DNA of 8,769 nucleotides from an uncultured Collinsella sp. (GTDB lineage: Bacteria > Actinomycetota > Coriobacteriia > Coriobacteriales > Coriobacteriaceae). The notes beneath the pieces were generated by a model that saw nothing but the letters and a program-made list of their open reading frames with translations, searched no databases and was not told the origin of the DNA. Position 1 is the first letter of the stretch. Each line of letters starts with the position of its first letter. This document shows positions 1-7,192 of this stretch, one piece after another. Both the position numbers and the translations under genes were made by a program. The DNA lies in assembly GCA_937950415.1 (NCBI GenBank), contig CALFDL010000270.1, positions 1 through 8,769 on the forward strand, read 5' to 3'.

Positions 1-218
1 ACCTCAAGACGGTGGACGTCGAGGATCTTGCCCTTCCAGGCACACTCCTCCGAAAGAATCTTCTCGTGCAGCTCGGCATCGTGCGGGTCGTCATCGCCCA
101 GCACCAGCACCGGCTCGTCAGCGACCTCGCCGCCAGGCTCGCCCTCGGCGTGACCATACACGCGGCTGTCCTCCTCGACGATCTGCGCATCCACGAGCTC
201 TTCGTTCTTCTCGTCCAT
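1..218 (-). CDS. Probable NUDIX hydrolase (ADP-ribose pyrophosphatase type), N-terminal fragment
   Basis: The gene runs off the left edge, so only about 72 codons are visible. Translation gives an acidic N-terminal stretch of about 45 residues and then WKGKILDVHRLEV. That is the type of first beta strand (KGKI.DV....V) that opens ADP-ribose pyrophosphatase-like NUDIX proteins, which hydrolyse nucleoside diphosphates linked to another moiety. The diagnostic NUDIX box lies outside the window, so the family call is inference. I chose the ATG at 218 because AGAGG lies about 10 bases upstream. An in-frame ATG at 227 sits only one base from that same Shine-Dalgarno and is less likely. The start is 21 bases after the purD stop on the same strand, so the two are probably co-transcribed. 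The long acidic leader (many Glu and Asp) is longer than usual for the family. Confidence 0.6.
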   Translation of the reverse strand, partial: MDEKNEELVDAQIVEEDSRVYGHAEGEPGGEVADEPVLVLGDDDPHDAELHEKILSEECAWKGKILDVHRLE

Positions 219-239
219 CCGTCTCATTCCTCTCGGACT

Positions 240-1544
240 TTAGGCATCCCAGGCGTCACGGCCGCGCAGCGCACGCAGGCCGATGTCGTGACGCAGGGTC
301 TTGCCCTCAAAATCAATCTTCTCGCAGGCCTCGTAGGCAAGGTTGCGAGCGTTCTCGAACGTGTCGCCCAGAGCGGTCACGGCAAGCACGCGGCCACCAT
401 TGGTCACGAGCTGGCCGTCCACCACGGCAGTGCCCGCGTGGTACACGGTCACGTTCTCCATGGCCTCGGCATCCTCAATGCCAGTGATGACCTTGCCCTT
501 CTCGTAGCTGCCGGGATAGCCCGCGCTCGTCAGGACAACGGCCACGGCCCACTCGTCACGCCAGTCGAGCTCAATCTGATCGAGCTCGCAGTTGGCACAA
601 GCCAGCATGACCTCGACCAGGTCGTTCTTAAGGCGCGGCAGCACGACCTGCGTCTCGGGGTCGCCAAAGCGGGCATTGAACTCCAGCACCTTGGGGCCGG
701 CAGGCGTGAGCATAAAGCCGCCGTACAGGCAGCCGCGGTAGTCGATACCCTCGGCAGCGAGCTCTGCCACGGTCTGCTCCATGACCGCCACCATGGTGGC
801 GTGCTCCTCGTCGGTCACGATGGGCACCGGGCTGTAGACGCCCATGCCGCCGGTGTTGGGGCCCTTGTCGCCCTCGAGGGCGCGCTTGTGGTCCTGCGAG
901 GTGGCCATGGGGCGCACGGCCTTGCCGTCGGTAAAGGCCAGCAGCGAGCACTCGGGACCAACGAGCATCTCCTCGATAACCACGGTGTTGCCGGCATCGC
1001 CAAAGGTGCCGCCAAAGCACTCGCGCACGGCCTCCTCGGCCTGCTCAAGTTCGGTCGCCACGATAACGCCCTTGCCCGCGGCAAGACCGTCGGCCTTGAC
1101 GACCAGCGGAGCGCCCTGCTCGCGCACGTAGGCGAGAGCCGAAGCCTCGTCGGTAAACGAACCATAGGCTGCCGTCGGGATACCGGCGCGCTCCATGAGC
1201 TGCTTGGAGAACAGCTTGGAACCCTCCATCTGGGCGCCCTCGGCACCCGGGCCAAAGCAGGGAATACCCGCCGCGCGCACGGCGTCGGCCACGCCCGCCA
1301 CGAGCGGAGCCTCGGGGCCAATTACCACGAGTCCGCATCCGTGGCTCTGCGCAAACGCCGCCACGGCCGCAGGATCGCAGTCGTCGAGAACAACGTTCTC
1401 GCCGCAGCTCGCGGTACCGCCGTTACCCGGCGCGATGTAGAGCTTGCCGGCGCGCGGTGATGCTGCGAGCTTAGCTGCCAAAGCATGCTCACGGCCGCCG
1501 CTGCCCAACAACAGGATGTCGATGGTTTGAGTGTCCGCCTTCAA
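240..1544 (-). CDS. purD: Phosphoribosylamine-glycine ligase (GAR synthetase)
   Basis: PurD joins 5-phosphoribosylamine and glycine using ATP, the second step of de novo IMP synthesis, in the cytoplasm. The protein is an ATP-grasp enzyme of 434 residues, close to the usual 420-430. Visible motifs in order: N-terminal LGSGGREHA (13-21), GPEAPL (76-81), ATP-grasp KADGLAAGKGV (150-160), DKGPNTGGMG (226-235) and the catalytic/metal region EFNARFGDPETQ (288-299). The start is a TTG at 1544: AGAGGAGG lies 5 bases upstream and translation from there goes directly into the family N-terminus. A longer reading to an ATG at 1712 would overlap the end of purA and add 56 unrelated residues. It lies 118 bases downstream of purA behind a structured leader and is followed closely by the NUDIX gene. 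Start choice and identity are both secure. Confidence 0.97.
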   Translation of the reverse strand: MKADTQTIDILLLGSGGREHALAAKLAASPRAGKLYIAPGNGGTASCGENVVLDDCDPAAVAAFAQSHGCGLVVIGPEAPLVAGVADAVRAAGIPCFGPGAEGAQMEGSKLFSKQLMERAGIPTAAYGSFTDEASALAYVREQGAPLVVKADGLAAGKGVIVATELEQAEEAVRECFGGTFGDAGNTVVIEEMLVGPECSLLAFTDGKAVRPMATSQDHKRALEGDKGPNTGGMGVYSPVPIVTDEEHATMVAVMEQTVAELAAEGIDYRGCLYGGFMLTPAGPKVLEFNARFGDPETQVVLPRLKNDLVEVMLACANCELDQIELDWRDEWAVAVVLTSAGYPGSYEKGKVITGIEDAEAMENVTVYHAGTAVVDGQLVTNGGRVLAVTALGDTFENARNLAYEACEKIDFEGKTLRHDIGLRALRGRDAWDA

Positions 1545-1584
1545 GGGTGCCTCCTCTATGGATGAATGGCCCGCTCCGCGCGAG

Positions 1585-1640
1585 CCCTTTGCAAGCAAAT
1601 ATACCCCTCGGCCGCCCGTCCGGGCTGCAAAGGGGTATAT
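1585..1640 (-). promoter_or_regulatory. Structured purA-purD intergenic leader with two mutually exclusive stems
   Basis: A perfect 10-base inverted repeat, ATATACCCCT (1599-1608) and AGGGGTATAT (1631-1640), encloses a small GC-rich inner stem (GCCCG/CGGGC around 1613-1625). A second perfect 9-base inverted repeat, CCCTTTGCA (1585-1593) and TGCAAAGGG (1626-1634), uses part of the same right-hand arm. In the minus-strand RNA the upstream arm can therefore pair with either of two downstream partners. The first hairpin is followed only by a short U stretch, so it would be a weak terminator at best. It could mark the 3' end of purA mRNA, act as an attenuator ahead of purD, or stabilise RNA. No known purine riboswitch core was recognised. 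Confidence 0.5.
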
Positions 1641-1662
1641 CGCAATAACCAAATAGTCCCGA

Positions 1663-2949
<1,287 letters not shown>

Positions 2950-3015
2950 GTTTACTCCTTACATTCATGGACTGTCTACGCGCCACGCCGGCACGCAGAA
3001 GCACAAAACATTCCC

Positions 3016-3044
3016 AGTATACCCGTGCAACGGGCGCCTGTCCT
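3016..3044 (-). promoter_or_regulatory. Candidate sigma-70-type promoter for purA
   Basis: On the minus strand AGGACA (3039-3044) and TATACT (3016-3021) are separated by exactly 17 bases. The -10 element matches consensus at 5 of 6 positions and the -35 at 4 of 6. The -35 overlaps the dnaB stop codon. Transcription would begin about 60 bases upstream of the purA ATG. A short inverted repeat, CCCGT/ACGGG, sits in the spacer. This is a pattern match only. Confidence 0.45.
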
Positions 3045-4434
3045 ACTCCTCGGCATGTGCCCCATCAAGCTCATAAAACTTGGTGGATGCCGGCAGGAAC
3101 ATCAGATCGACGTCGCCGATCGGGCCCGAACGGTTCTTGGCCACGACGATACGCGTAACGCCCTCGTCGGGTCGATCGTCGCGCGAGGCCTCGGCCTCGT
3201 CGGCGGAGCGGTCCAAGAACATAACGATATCGGCGTCCTGCTCGATGGAGCCCGATTCACGAAGGTCGGAAAGCTGCGGGCGCTTGCCGGTACGGGATTC
3301 GACCTGACGTGACAGCTGCGACAGCGCGATGAGCGGAATCTTGAGCTCCTTGGCCATGATCTTCAGACCACGCGACATCTCCGAAACCTCGACGGTACGG
3401 CTCTCGGAGCGGCGTCCCGGCGGAGGACTCACCAGCTGCAGGTAGTCCAGGATGATGATGGCCTTCTCCTTGTTATGGAGCATGCGGCGGCTCTTGGCGC
3501 GAATCTCGGTCACTGTGGTGCCGGGCGTATCGTCAATCAGAATATCCAGCTTGGACAAGGTCTGCGTGGCCTCGTTGATATTGGCCCACTGTTCGGGACT
3601 AATGCGGCCCGTACGGAAGTCGCTGATTGAAATCATGGCGTAGGCGCAAATCAGACGCTGGGCAATTTCTTTGCCCGACATCTCCAGCGAGAAGAAGCCG
3701 ACGGTATAACCGGCAGCGGCAGCGTTGAGCGCCAGATTCAGGGCGAACGACGTCTTACCCACAGCAGGGCGGGCGCCGATAATGATGAGCTGGCCCTCGC
3801 GGAAACCCATAAGCATGCGGTCGAGCGACGGGAAGCCGGTGGGCACGCCCGCGGCCTGTCCGCCGGCCTTACACACTTCCTCGGCCTCGTTATAGGCCTC
3901 AACCATAAACTCGGTCAGCGTCTTGTAGCTCGACTTGACCTCGCGTGCCGTGACCTTGAGCAGCTTGCTCTCGGCTAGCTCCACGACCTCTTTGGTGTCG
4001 GTGGGGGCGTTATATGCCAGCGCGTTGATCTCGTTGGTGGCGCCGATCAGCTCGCGCAGCATCGAATCGCGACGAACGATGGCGGCATGGTGCTGCCAGT
4101 TCACGAGCGACAGAGTCTGACCCATCAGCTCCAAAATGTAGGCCTCGCCGCCCACGGCATCAAGCTTGTTGATGCTGCGCAGGTAATCGATCAGCGAGAT
4201 AGAGTCGATGGGAATGCGACTGTTGTACATATCGACCATCGCGGTGTAGATGGTCTTATGAATGGGCCGGTAGAAATCATCGGGCTGCAGCTCGACCTGG
4301 GCCTCTTCGACCACCTCGGGCGATAGCAGCATAGCGGCCAGTACATTGGCCTCTGCATCTTGGTTTTGGGGAAGACCCAACTTTGAGCCGCGGTCCTCGA
4401 CCGTCAGCCCCGTCTCCCTATCGTCATATGCCAT
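3043..4434 (-). CDS. dnaB: Replicative DNA helicase
   Basis: DnaB is the hexameric 5'-3' helicase that unwinds the replication fork and recruits primase. The 463-residue protein has the expected two-part layout: an N-terminal DnaB domain (about residues 22-125, beginning LPQNQDAEANVLAAML), a linker, and a RecA-like C-terminal motor. Walker A is GARPAVGKTS (220-229), and Walker B is IIILDYLQL with Asp330. QLSRQVESR (373-381) and the conserved DLRESGSIEQDAD (390-402) follow. No intein interrupts the motor, although dnaB is a common intein site. Three ATGs open the frame at 4446, 4440 and 4434. I prefer 4434 because GAGG lies 6 bases upstream of it and overlaps the first ATG. It follows rplI after 224 bases that include a strong terminator, so it probably has its own promoter. 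Confidence 0.97.
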   Translation of the reverse strand: MAYDDRETGLTVEDRGSKLGLPQNQDAEANVLAAMLLSPEVVEEAQVELQPDDFYRPIHKTIYTAMVDMYNSRIPIDSISLIDYLRSINKLDAVGGEAYILELMGQTLSLVNWQHHAAIVRRDSMLRELIGATNEINALAYNAPTDTKEVVELAESKLLKVTAREVKSSYKTLTEFMVEAYNEAEEVCKAGGQAAGVPTGFPSLDRMLMGFREGQLIIIGARPAVGKTSFALNLALNAAAAGYTVGFFSLEMSGKEIAQRLICAYAMISISDFRTGRISPEQWANINEATQTLSKLDILIDDTPGTTVTEIRAKSRRMLHNKEKAIIILDYLQLVSPPPGRRSESRTVEVSEMSRGLKIMAKELKIPLIALSQLSRQVESRTGKRPQLSDLRESGSIEQDADIVMFLDRSADEAEASRDDRPDEGVTRIVVAKNRSGPIGDVDLMFLPASTKFYELDGAHAEE

Positions 4435-4535
4435 GAGCATCCTCATTCATATCGCTTGCGAGCATCCATAGTATCAGCCACGGTCCCAAAACGCGCCGCG
4501 CGCCGCCAATCATCACCGAACCAAACGGATGAACG

Positions 4536-4551
4536 GTCCTGTATATAGGAC
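4536..4551. promoter_or_regulatory. 16-base near-perfect palindrome upstream of dnaB
   Basis: GTCCTGTATATAGGAC is a palindrome with a single mismatched pair. It lies about 100 bases upstream of the dnaB start, in the 138-base interval between the dnaB start region and the rplI terminator. On the minus strand its centre gives TATATA. A loose -35-like TGGTGA lies 17 bases upstream, so it could overlap a dnaB promoter and act as an operator. No regulator with this site is recognised. Confidence 0.3.
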
Positions 4552-4587
4552 TTCGACGCAACGTTCACCATGACACTCACTCAGCGC

Positions 4588-4626
4588 AAAAAACAAAAGG
4601 GCGCCCTGGTTTCCCAGAGCGCCCTT
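4588..4626 (-). terminator. Strong intrinsic terminator after rplI
   Basis: Read on the minus strand, a 13-base-pair stem beginning AAGGGCGC (4619-4626 on the plus strand) is closed by a GAAA tetraloop, with only one G-U pair. It is followed by TTTTGTTTTTTG. The hairpin covers 4597-4626 and the U tract 4588-4598. It begins 32 bases after the rplI stop and closes the rpsF-ssb-rpsR-rplI transcript. Confidence 0.93.
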
Positions 4627-4658
4627 CTTAGAACAAGATTGTTGCGTTGCAGCAAATG

Positions 4659-5198
4659 CTACTCGGCAGCAGCCTCAGTCTCGACCTCGGCGGTCTCGGC
4701 CTCGGCGACCTCAGCGGCCTCCTCGACCTCAGCCTCGGCAGCGAGCTCCTCGGCGGTAACGCCAACGAGAACGACAACCTCGGCCTTGATCTCGCGGTAC
4801 AGCGAGATGGCAACGGTGTGGGCACCGGCAACCTTGATGGGCTTACCGAGCTCGACGCGCTTGCGGTCGATGTCCATACCGAGCTGAGCCTTGATGGCGT
4901 CAGCGACCATAGCGGCGGTAACGGAGCCAAAGAGGATGCCCTCGTCGCCGACCTTGACGTCAACGGTGACCGTCTTGCCCTCGAAGGCAGCCTTGGTCTC
5001 GTTGGCGGTAGCCAGACGGACGGCCTCGCGCTTGGCGATGTTGTTGCGACGCTCGTCAAGCTGCTTGAGGTTGCCCTTGGTGGCGGCAACAGCGAGCTTC
5101 TTGGGGAACAGGAAGTTCTCAGCGTAACCCTGAGCGACCTCTACGACGTCACCCTCGCCGCCCTTGCCCTTGATCTCATCGAGAAGAATAACCCTCAT
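4659..5198 (-). CDS. rplI: 50S ribosomal protein bL9 with acidic C-terminal tail
   Basis: bL9 binds 23S rRNA near the L1 stalk and spans neighbouring ribosomes. The N-terminal domain is typical: MRVILLDEIKGKGGEGDVVEVAQGYAENFLFPKKLA, with the glycine-rich loop and YAENFL(F)P signature (residues 1-36). A lysine/arginine-rich connecting helix and the C-terminal domain follow, to about residue 148. The protein is 179 residues, about 30 longer than usual. The extra part (149-179) is almost entirely Ala, Glu and Val with no basic residue, so it is strongly acidic and unlike an RNA-binding segment. The ATG at 5198 has GGGAG 7 bases upstream and lies 15 bases after the rpsR stop, so it belongs to the same transcript. 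Confidence 0.96.
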   Translation of the reverse strand: MRVILLDEIKGKGGEGDVVEVAQGYAENFLFPKKLAVAATKGNLKQLDERRNNIAKREAVRLATANETKAAFEGKTVTVDVKVGDEGILFGSVTAAMVADAIKAQLGMDIDRKRVELGKPIKVAGAHTVAISLYREIKAEVVVLVGVTAEELAAEAEVEEAAEVAEAETAEVETEAAAE

Positions 5199-5213
5199 GA
5201 TGCGTCTCCCTTC

Positions 5214-5480
5214 TTAGCCGCGGTCGCGGTTGCCACGAGAGGAAACCACGGGGACGGTGTACGGCAGGAGAGCCATCTCGCGGGCGCGCTTGATGGCGTT
5301 GGCGATGTCATGCTGATGCTGCGTGCAAGCGCCAGTGACGCGACGGGGCTTGATCTTGCCACGGTCGGTCATGTACTTACGGAGAAGCTGAGTGTCCTTA
5401 TAGTCGATGAACTCAGTGTTCTCCTTGCAGAACTGGCAGTACTTACGACGCGGCTGACGTGCAGAAAAATCATTAGCCAT
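5214..5480 (-). CDS. rpsR: 30S ribosomal protein bS18, zinc-ribbon (C+) form
   Basis: bS18 binds 16S rRNA as a heterodimer with bS6. The core is easy to recognise: IDYKDTQLLRKYMTDRGKI, then KPRRVTGACTQHQ and the final helix ANAIKRAREMALLPY. Four potential zinc ligands are present, Cys15 and Cys18 in CQFC plus Cys52 and His55 in ACTQHQ, which marks the metal-binding form of S18. The start is the ATG at 5480 (MANDFSARQ), with GAAAGG 9 bases upstream. A reading to 5531 would add 17 residues lacking family resemblance and cross a leader hairpin. The product is 88 residues, with a short Arg/Gly-rich end. It is the third gene of the rpsF-ssb-rpsR-rplI set. Confidence 0.97.
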   Translation of the reverse strand: MANDFSARQPRRKYCQFCKENTEFIDYKDTQLLRKYMTDRGKIKPRRVTGACTQHQHDIANAIKRAREMALLPYTVPVVSSRGNRDRG

Positions 5481-5499
5481 GTCAAAATACCTTTCATTT

Positions 5500-5525
5500 G
5501 GCAACTTCGGCGAACCGAAGCCGCC
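5500..5525 (-). promoter_or_regulatory. Hairpin in the ssb-rpsR intergenic region
   Basis: On the minus-strand RNA GGCGGCTTCGG and CCGAAGTTGCC form an 11-base-pair stem (two G-U pairs) around a TTCG loop. It lies about 5 bases upstream of the rpsR Shine-Dalgarno. No U tract follows, so it is not a classic terminator. It may be a site for mRNA processing, stability or translational control, adjusting S18 output relative to SSB. Confidence 0.5.
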
Positions 5526-5552
5526 TCTCACTCAAAAATAGGTGAACAACCC

Positions 5553-6005
5553 TTAGAACGGGATGTCCTCATCGTAGACGTCGACCGCGGGCGGCGTAGC
5601 CACCGGTGCGGCAGGACGTGCTGCGGGCGCGGGAGCTGCGGGGGCGTAACCGCCCTGATCGTAACCACCCTGGCCACCACGGGAGCTCATAAACTCGATC
5701 TCATCGACGATGACTTCAAGCTTGCTCCGGCGCTGGCCGTCGCGCTCCCAAGAGCTGTAGCGCAGCTTGCCCTCGATCGCGACCTTGTTTCCCTTTGCCA
5801 GGAAACGGCTCACGGCCTCGGCGCGGGTGCCGAACATAGTGCAGTCGACAAAGTTGGGATAGTCCTCCCACTCGCCAGTCTGCGCGTTGCGGCGACGATC
5901 GTTCACGGCGACGCCAAAGGACAGAACCTGGGTTCCGCCGGCGGTGGCGCGCAGCTCGGGATCGCGGGTGAGGTTACCGGTGATGTTCACTCGATTGATG
6001 CTCAT
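5553..6005 (-). CDS. ssb: Single-stranded DNA-binding protein
   Basis: SSB coats single-stranded DNA during replication, repair and recombination and recruits partner enzymes through its C-terminal tip. The 150-residue protein has an OB-fold domain at about 1-107: MSINRVNITGNLTRDPELR, then FGVAVNDRRRN, FVDCTMFGTRAEAVSRFLAKGNKVAIEGKLR and LEVIVDEIEF. A flexible Gly/Gln/Pro/Ala linker (109-142) leads to the acidic tip DEDIPF (145-150). This is a complete, ordinary chromosomal SSB. The start at 6005 opens directly into the family N-terminus, with AGAGGAAG about 9 bases upstream. Its position between rpsF and rpsR, with gaps of 48 and 72 bases, is the conserved arrangement. Confidence 0.97.
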   Translation of the reverse strand: MSINRVNITGNLTRDPELRATAGGTQVLSFGVAVNDRRRNAQTGEWEDYPNFVDCTMFGTRAEAVSRFLAKGNKVAIEGKLRYSSWERDGQRRSKLEVIVDEIEFMSSRGGQGGYDQGGYAPAAPAPAARPAAPVATPPAVDVYDEDIPF

Positions 6006-6053
6006 AACTCACTACTTCCTCTTGGGGCACAAGCCCAGTCCAAAACGACAGTC

Positions 6054-6347
6054 TTACTCCTGGTCGTCGCGACGGACGATCATGTGGCGGACCACAGCGT
6101 CGGTGATGCGCAGGACGCGATCAAGCTCGGCGATCTGGGTAGGATCTGCGTGGAAGTTGATGAGGGTGTAGTCACCATCGGTGAGGTCGTTGATCTCGTA
6201 GGCGAGCTTGCGCTTGCCCCACTCGTCAACGGAGTCGACCTTGCCAGCGCCCTCAGCGATCGTGGTATCGATACGCTTCATAACAGCGAGACGAGTCTCG
6301 GGGTCGAGCGACGGGTCAACAAAGAACAGCAGTTCATAAGCCTTCAT
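6054..6347 (-). CDS. rpsF: 30S ribosomal protein bS6
   Basis: bS6 pairs with bS18 on the platform of the small subunit. The 97-residue product begins MKAYELLFFVDPSLDPE and contains the EWGKRKLAYEINDLTDGDYTLINF core (42-65) and a final LRITDAVVRHMIVR, all typical. The ATG at 6347 has GGAGG 7 bases upstream. An extension to 6368 would read through that Shine-Dalgarno and is rejected. It is the first gene of the rpsF-ssb-rpsR-rplI transcript, behind a leader with an inverted repeat and a candidate promoter. Confidence 0.97.
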   Translation of the reverse strand: MKAYELLFFVDPSLDPETRLAVMKRIDTTIAEGAGKVDSVDEWGKRKLAYEINDLTDGDYTLINFHADPTQIAELDRVLRITDAVVRHMIVRRDDQE

Positions 6348-6373
6348 ATTGTCACCTCCTCTGGGCAAATGTG

Positions 6374-6402
6374 GCTTCAGGTCGTGAAGGTGCGCCTGAA
6401 GC
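6374..6402 (-). promoter_or_regulatory. rpsF 5' leader hairpin, possible S6:S18 autoregulatory element
   Basis: A perfect 8-base inverted repeat, GCTTCAGG (6374-6381) and CCTGAAGC (6395-6402), encloses 13 bases. It ends 26 bases upstream of the rpsF ATG, just ahead of the Shine-Dalgarno. In many bacteria the S6:S18 complex binds a leader motif here, with a conserved CCG in a bulge. I find no CCG between the candidate promoter and the start codon, so this is either a divergent version or an unrelated hairpin. Confidence 0.4.
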
Positions 6403-6418
6403 AGGAAAAGACTTGGTA

Positions 6419-6447
6419 ATAATATCTTTCAACCTCCCAGGCCGCAA
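6419..6447 (-). promoter_or_regulatory. Candidate promoter for the rpsF-ssb-rpsR-rplI transcript
   Basis: On the minus strand TTGCGG (6442-6447) and TATTAT (6419-6424) are separated by 17 bases. The -10 matches at 5 of 6 positions and the -35 at only 3 of 6. Initiation here would give a leader of about 65 bases containing the whole rpsF leader hairpin. Pattern match only. Confidence 0.35.
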
Positions 6448-6806
6448 GAATATGCAGCTACAACCTCATGACCTCCACATATGCCCATACTCACACGACG
6501 TTTCATGCGCATTCCAACCAAATGCTGACCAAAAGCTTGACGGATCTGTTGACAAGATACGGTGCCGTGGGGACAAGCTGAGCCAAGCCGCAGGTCAACG
6601 AGCACAAGGCTGTGGTCGCAAAATGCATACCAGTGGTCCACAGCACCACCCAAAGATTTTTAAATTCATTGCCAAGTCGCTTATGAATACCCCTTTTAAA
6701 CAATTGAGTTGATCAACCACGCTGGTCGGAAGCCGTTTTTTGGCACCTCAAGCCCCACTGCGGCGCCAAGCACGGCCAAGCGTTTTAAAAAATGCCAACT
6801 TTTCTG

Positions 6807-6835
6807 TTTGCACTTTGCGATTCCTCGTGTATACT
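6807..6835 (+). promoter_or_regulatory. Promoter for the tRNA-Ser genes
   Basis: TTTGCA (6807-6812) and TATACT (6830-6835) are separated by 17 bases. The predicted transcription start is about 8-10 bases upstream of the mature tRNA 5' end, normal for a bacterial tRNA promoter. It probably also drives the second tRNA, since no separate promoter fits in the 48 bases between them. Confidence 0.65.
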
Positions 6836-6851
6836 GACTTTCGCATTTAAC

Positions 6852-6942
6852 GGAGAGTTGTCCGAGTGGCCGAAGGAGCACGATTGGAAATCGTGTAGGC
6901 GTCAAAAGCGTCTCCAGGGTTCAAATCCCTGACTCTCCGCCA
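6852..6942 (+). tRNA. tRNA-Ser(GGA)
   Basis: The cloverleaf is complete. The acceptor stem GGAGAGT pairs perfectly with ACTCTCC. The anticodon stem CACGA/TCGTG closes a 7-base loop TTGGAAA with anticodon GGA (reads UCC/UCU). A long class II variable arm (GGCGT/GCGTC) is typical of serine tRNA, and the T arm is CAGGG/CCCTG around TTCAAAT. The discriminator is G and the CCA end is encoded (6940-6942). Confidence 0.97.
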
Positions 6943-6951
6943 GTTAATTCC

Positions 6952-6981
6952 AAAGCAGGCCTTCGAGCCTGCTTTGTTTTT
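6952..6981 (+). terminator. Intrinsic terminator between the two tRNA-Ser genes
   Basis: AAAGCAGGC (6952-6960) and GCCTGCTTT (6967-6975) form a perfect 9-base-pair stem around CTTCGA, followed by GTTTTT. It lies 10 bases after the first tRNA and ends 9 bases before the second, leaving no room for a promoter of its own for tRNA-Ser(CGA). Confidence 0.85.
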
Positions 6982-6990
6982 ACCCCACGC

Positions 6991-7081
6991 GGAGGGGTGG
7001 CAGAGTGGTTGAATGCGGCGGTCTCGAAAACCGTTTGGCCTGTATAAGGTCACGAGGGTTCGAATCCCTCCTCCTCCGCCA
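6991..7081 (+). tRNA. tRNA-Ser(CGA)
   Basis: The acceptor GGAGGGG pairs with CTCCTCC (one G-U). The anticodon stem GCGGT/ACCGT closes the loop CTCGAAA with anticodon CGA (reads UCG). A long variable arm is present, and the T arm is GAGGG/CCCTC around TTCGAAT. The discriminator is G and CCA is encoded (7079-7081). The 3' half of this gene is duplicated in inverted form about 65 bases downstream. Confidence 0.97.
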
Positions 7082-7092
7082 TTTTGGTTGAG

Positions 7093-7120
7093 AAAGCTCC
7101 CAAGAATGGGAGCTTTTTTT
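7093..7120 (+). terminator. Intrinsic terminator after tRNA-Ser(CGA)
   Basis: AAAGCTCCC (7093-7101) and GGGAGCTTT (7108-7116) form a perfect stem around AAGAAT, running into a stretch of seven T (7114-7120). It lies 11 bases after the encoded CCA and is the true end of the tRNA transcript. Confidence 0.92.
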
Positions 7121-7146
7121 GTTTTGAGTCTCTAACAAGCAAATAC

Positions 7147-7171
7147 GGCGGAGGAGGAGGGATTCGAACCC
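7147..7171 (-). repeat. Inverted 25-base copy of the tRNA-Ser(CGA) 3' end
   Basis: These 25 bases are the exact reverse complement of 7056-7080, which covers the T loop, the 3' side of the T stem, the acceptor 3' strand, the discriminator and CC. On the minus strand the copy reads as the end of a tRNA-Ser, but the sequence before it mismatches the T stem at one pair and no anticodon arm follows the expected spacing. It is either a tRNA remnant or an attachment-site-like fragment left by recombination at the tRNA. Confidence 0.85.
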
Positions 7172-7192
7172 GCCAGGGCGCGACGCGTAAAG

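Larger units (their letters stand above)
6348..6851. other. 504-base gene-free spacer between rpsF and tRNA-Ser
   Basis: No convincing protein or RNA gene is visible here. The left part carries the rpsF leader and promoter and the right end carries the tRNA promoter. In between are a perfect 10-base palindrome GTTGATCAAC (6708-6717), a direct repeat GCCAAGC (about 6764-6780), and a few DnaA-box-like 9-mers with two mismatches each. The middle is less GC-rich than the flanking genes. Short open frames on both strands lack a plausible Shine-Dalgarno or any family resemblance. Confidence 0.6.

Noticed and set aside
12..1460. 482-codon open frame on the plus strand
   Set aside because: It is antisense to purD, has no recognisable domain, and arises from the GC-rich third-position bias of purD.
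4647..6419. 590-codon open frame on the plus strand spanning four genes
   Set aside because: It is antisense to rplI, rpsR, ssb and rpsF at once. The genes on the other strand are certain, and codon bias in high-GC genes explains the open frame.
6549..6554. Perfect TTGACA -35 element on the plus strand
   Set aside because: No -10-like sequence lies 15-19 bases downstream, and no gene follows before the tRNA promoter.
6540..6650. Possible replication origin with DnaA boxes
   Set aside because: Three 9-mers match TTATCCACA at only 7 of 9 positions, about what chance allows in 500 bases on two strands. There is no AT-rich unwinding element and no dnaA gene in view.
6371..6712. 113-codon plus-strand and 74-codon minus-strand frames in the rpsF upstream spacer
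   Set aside because: They have no plausible Shine-Dalgarno, no family resemblance and no coding-like composition. They also overlap the rpsF leader or candidate promoter.
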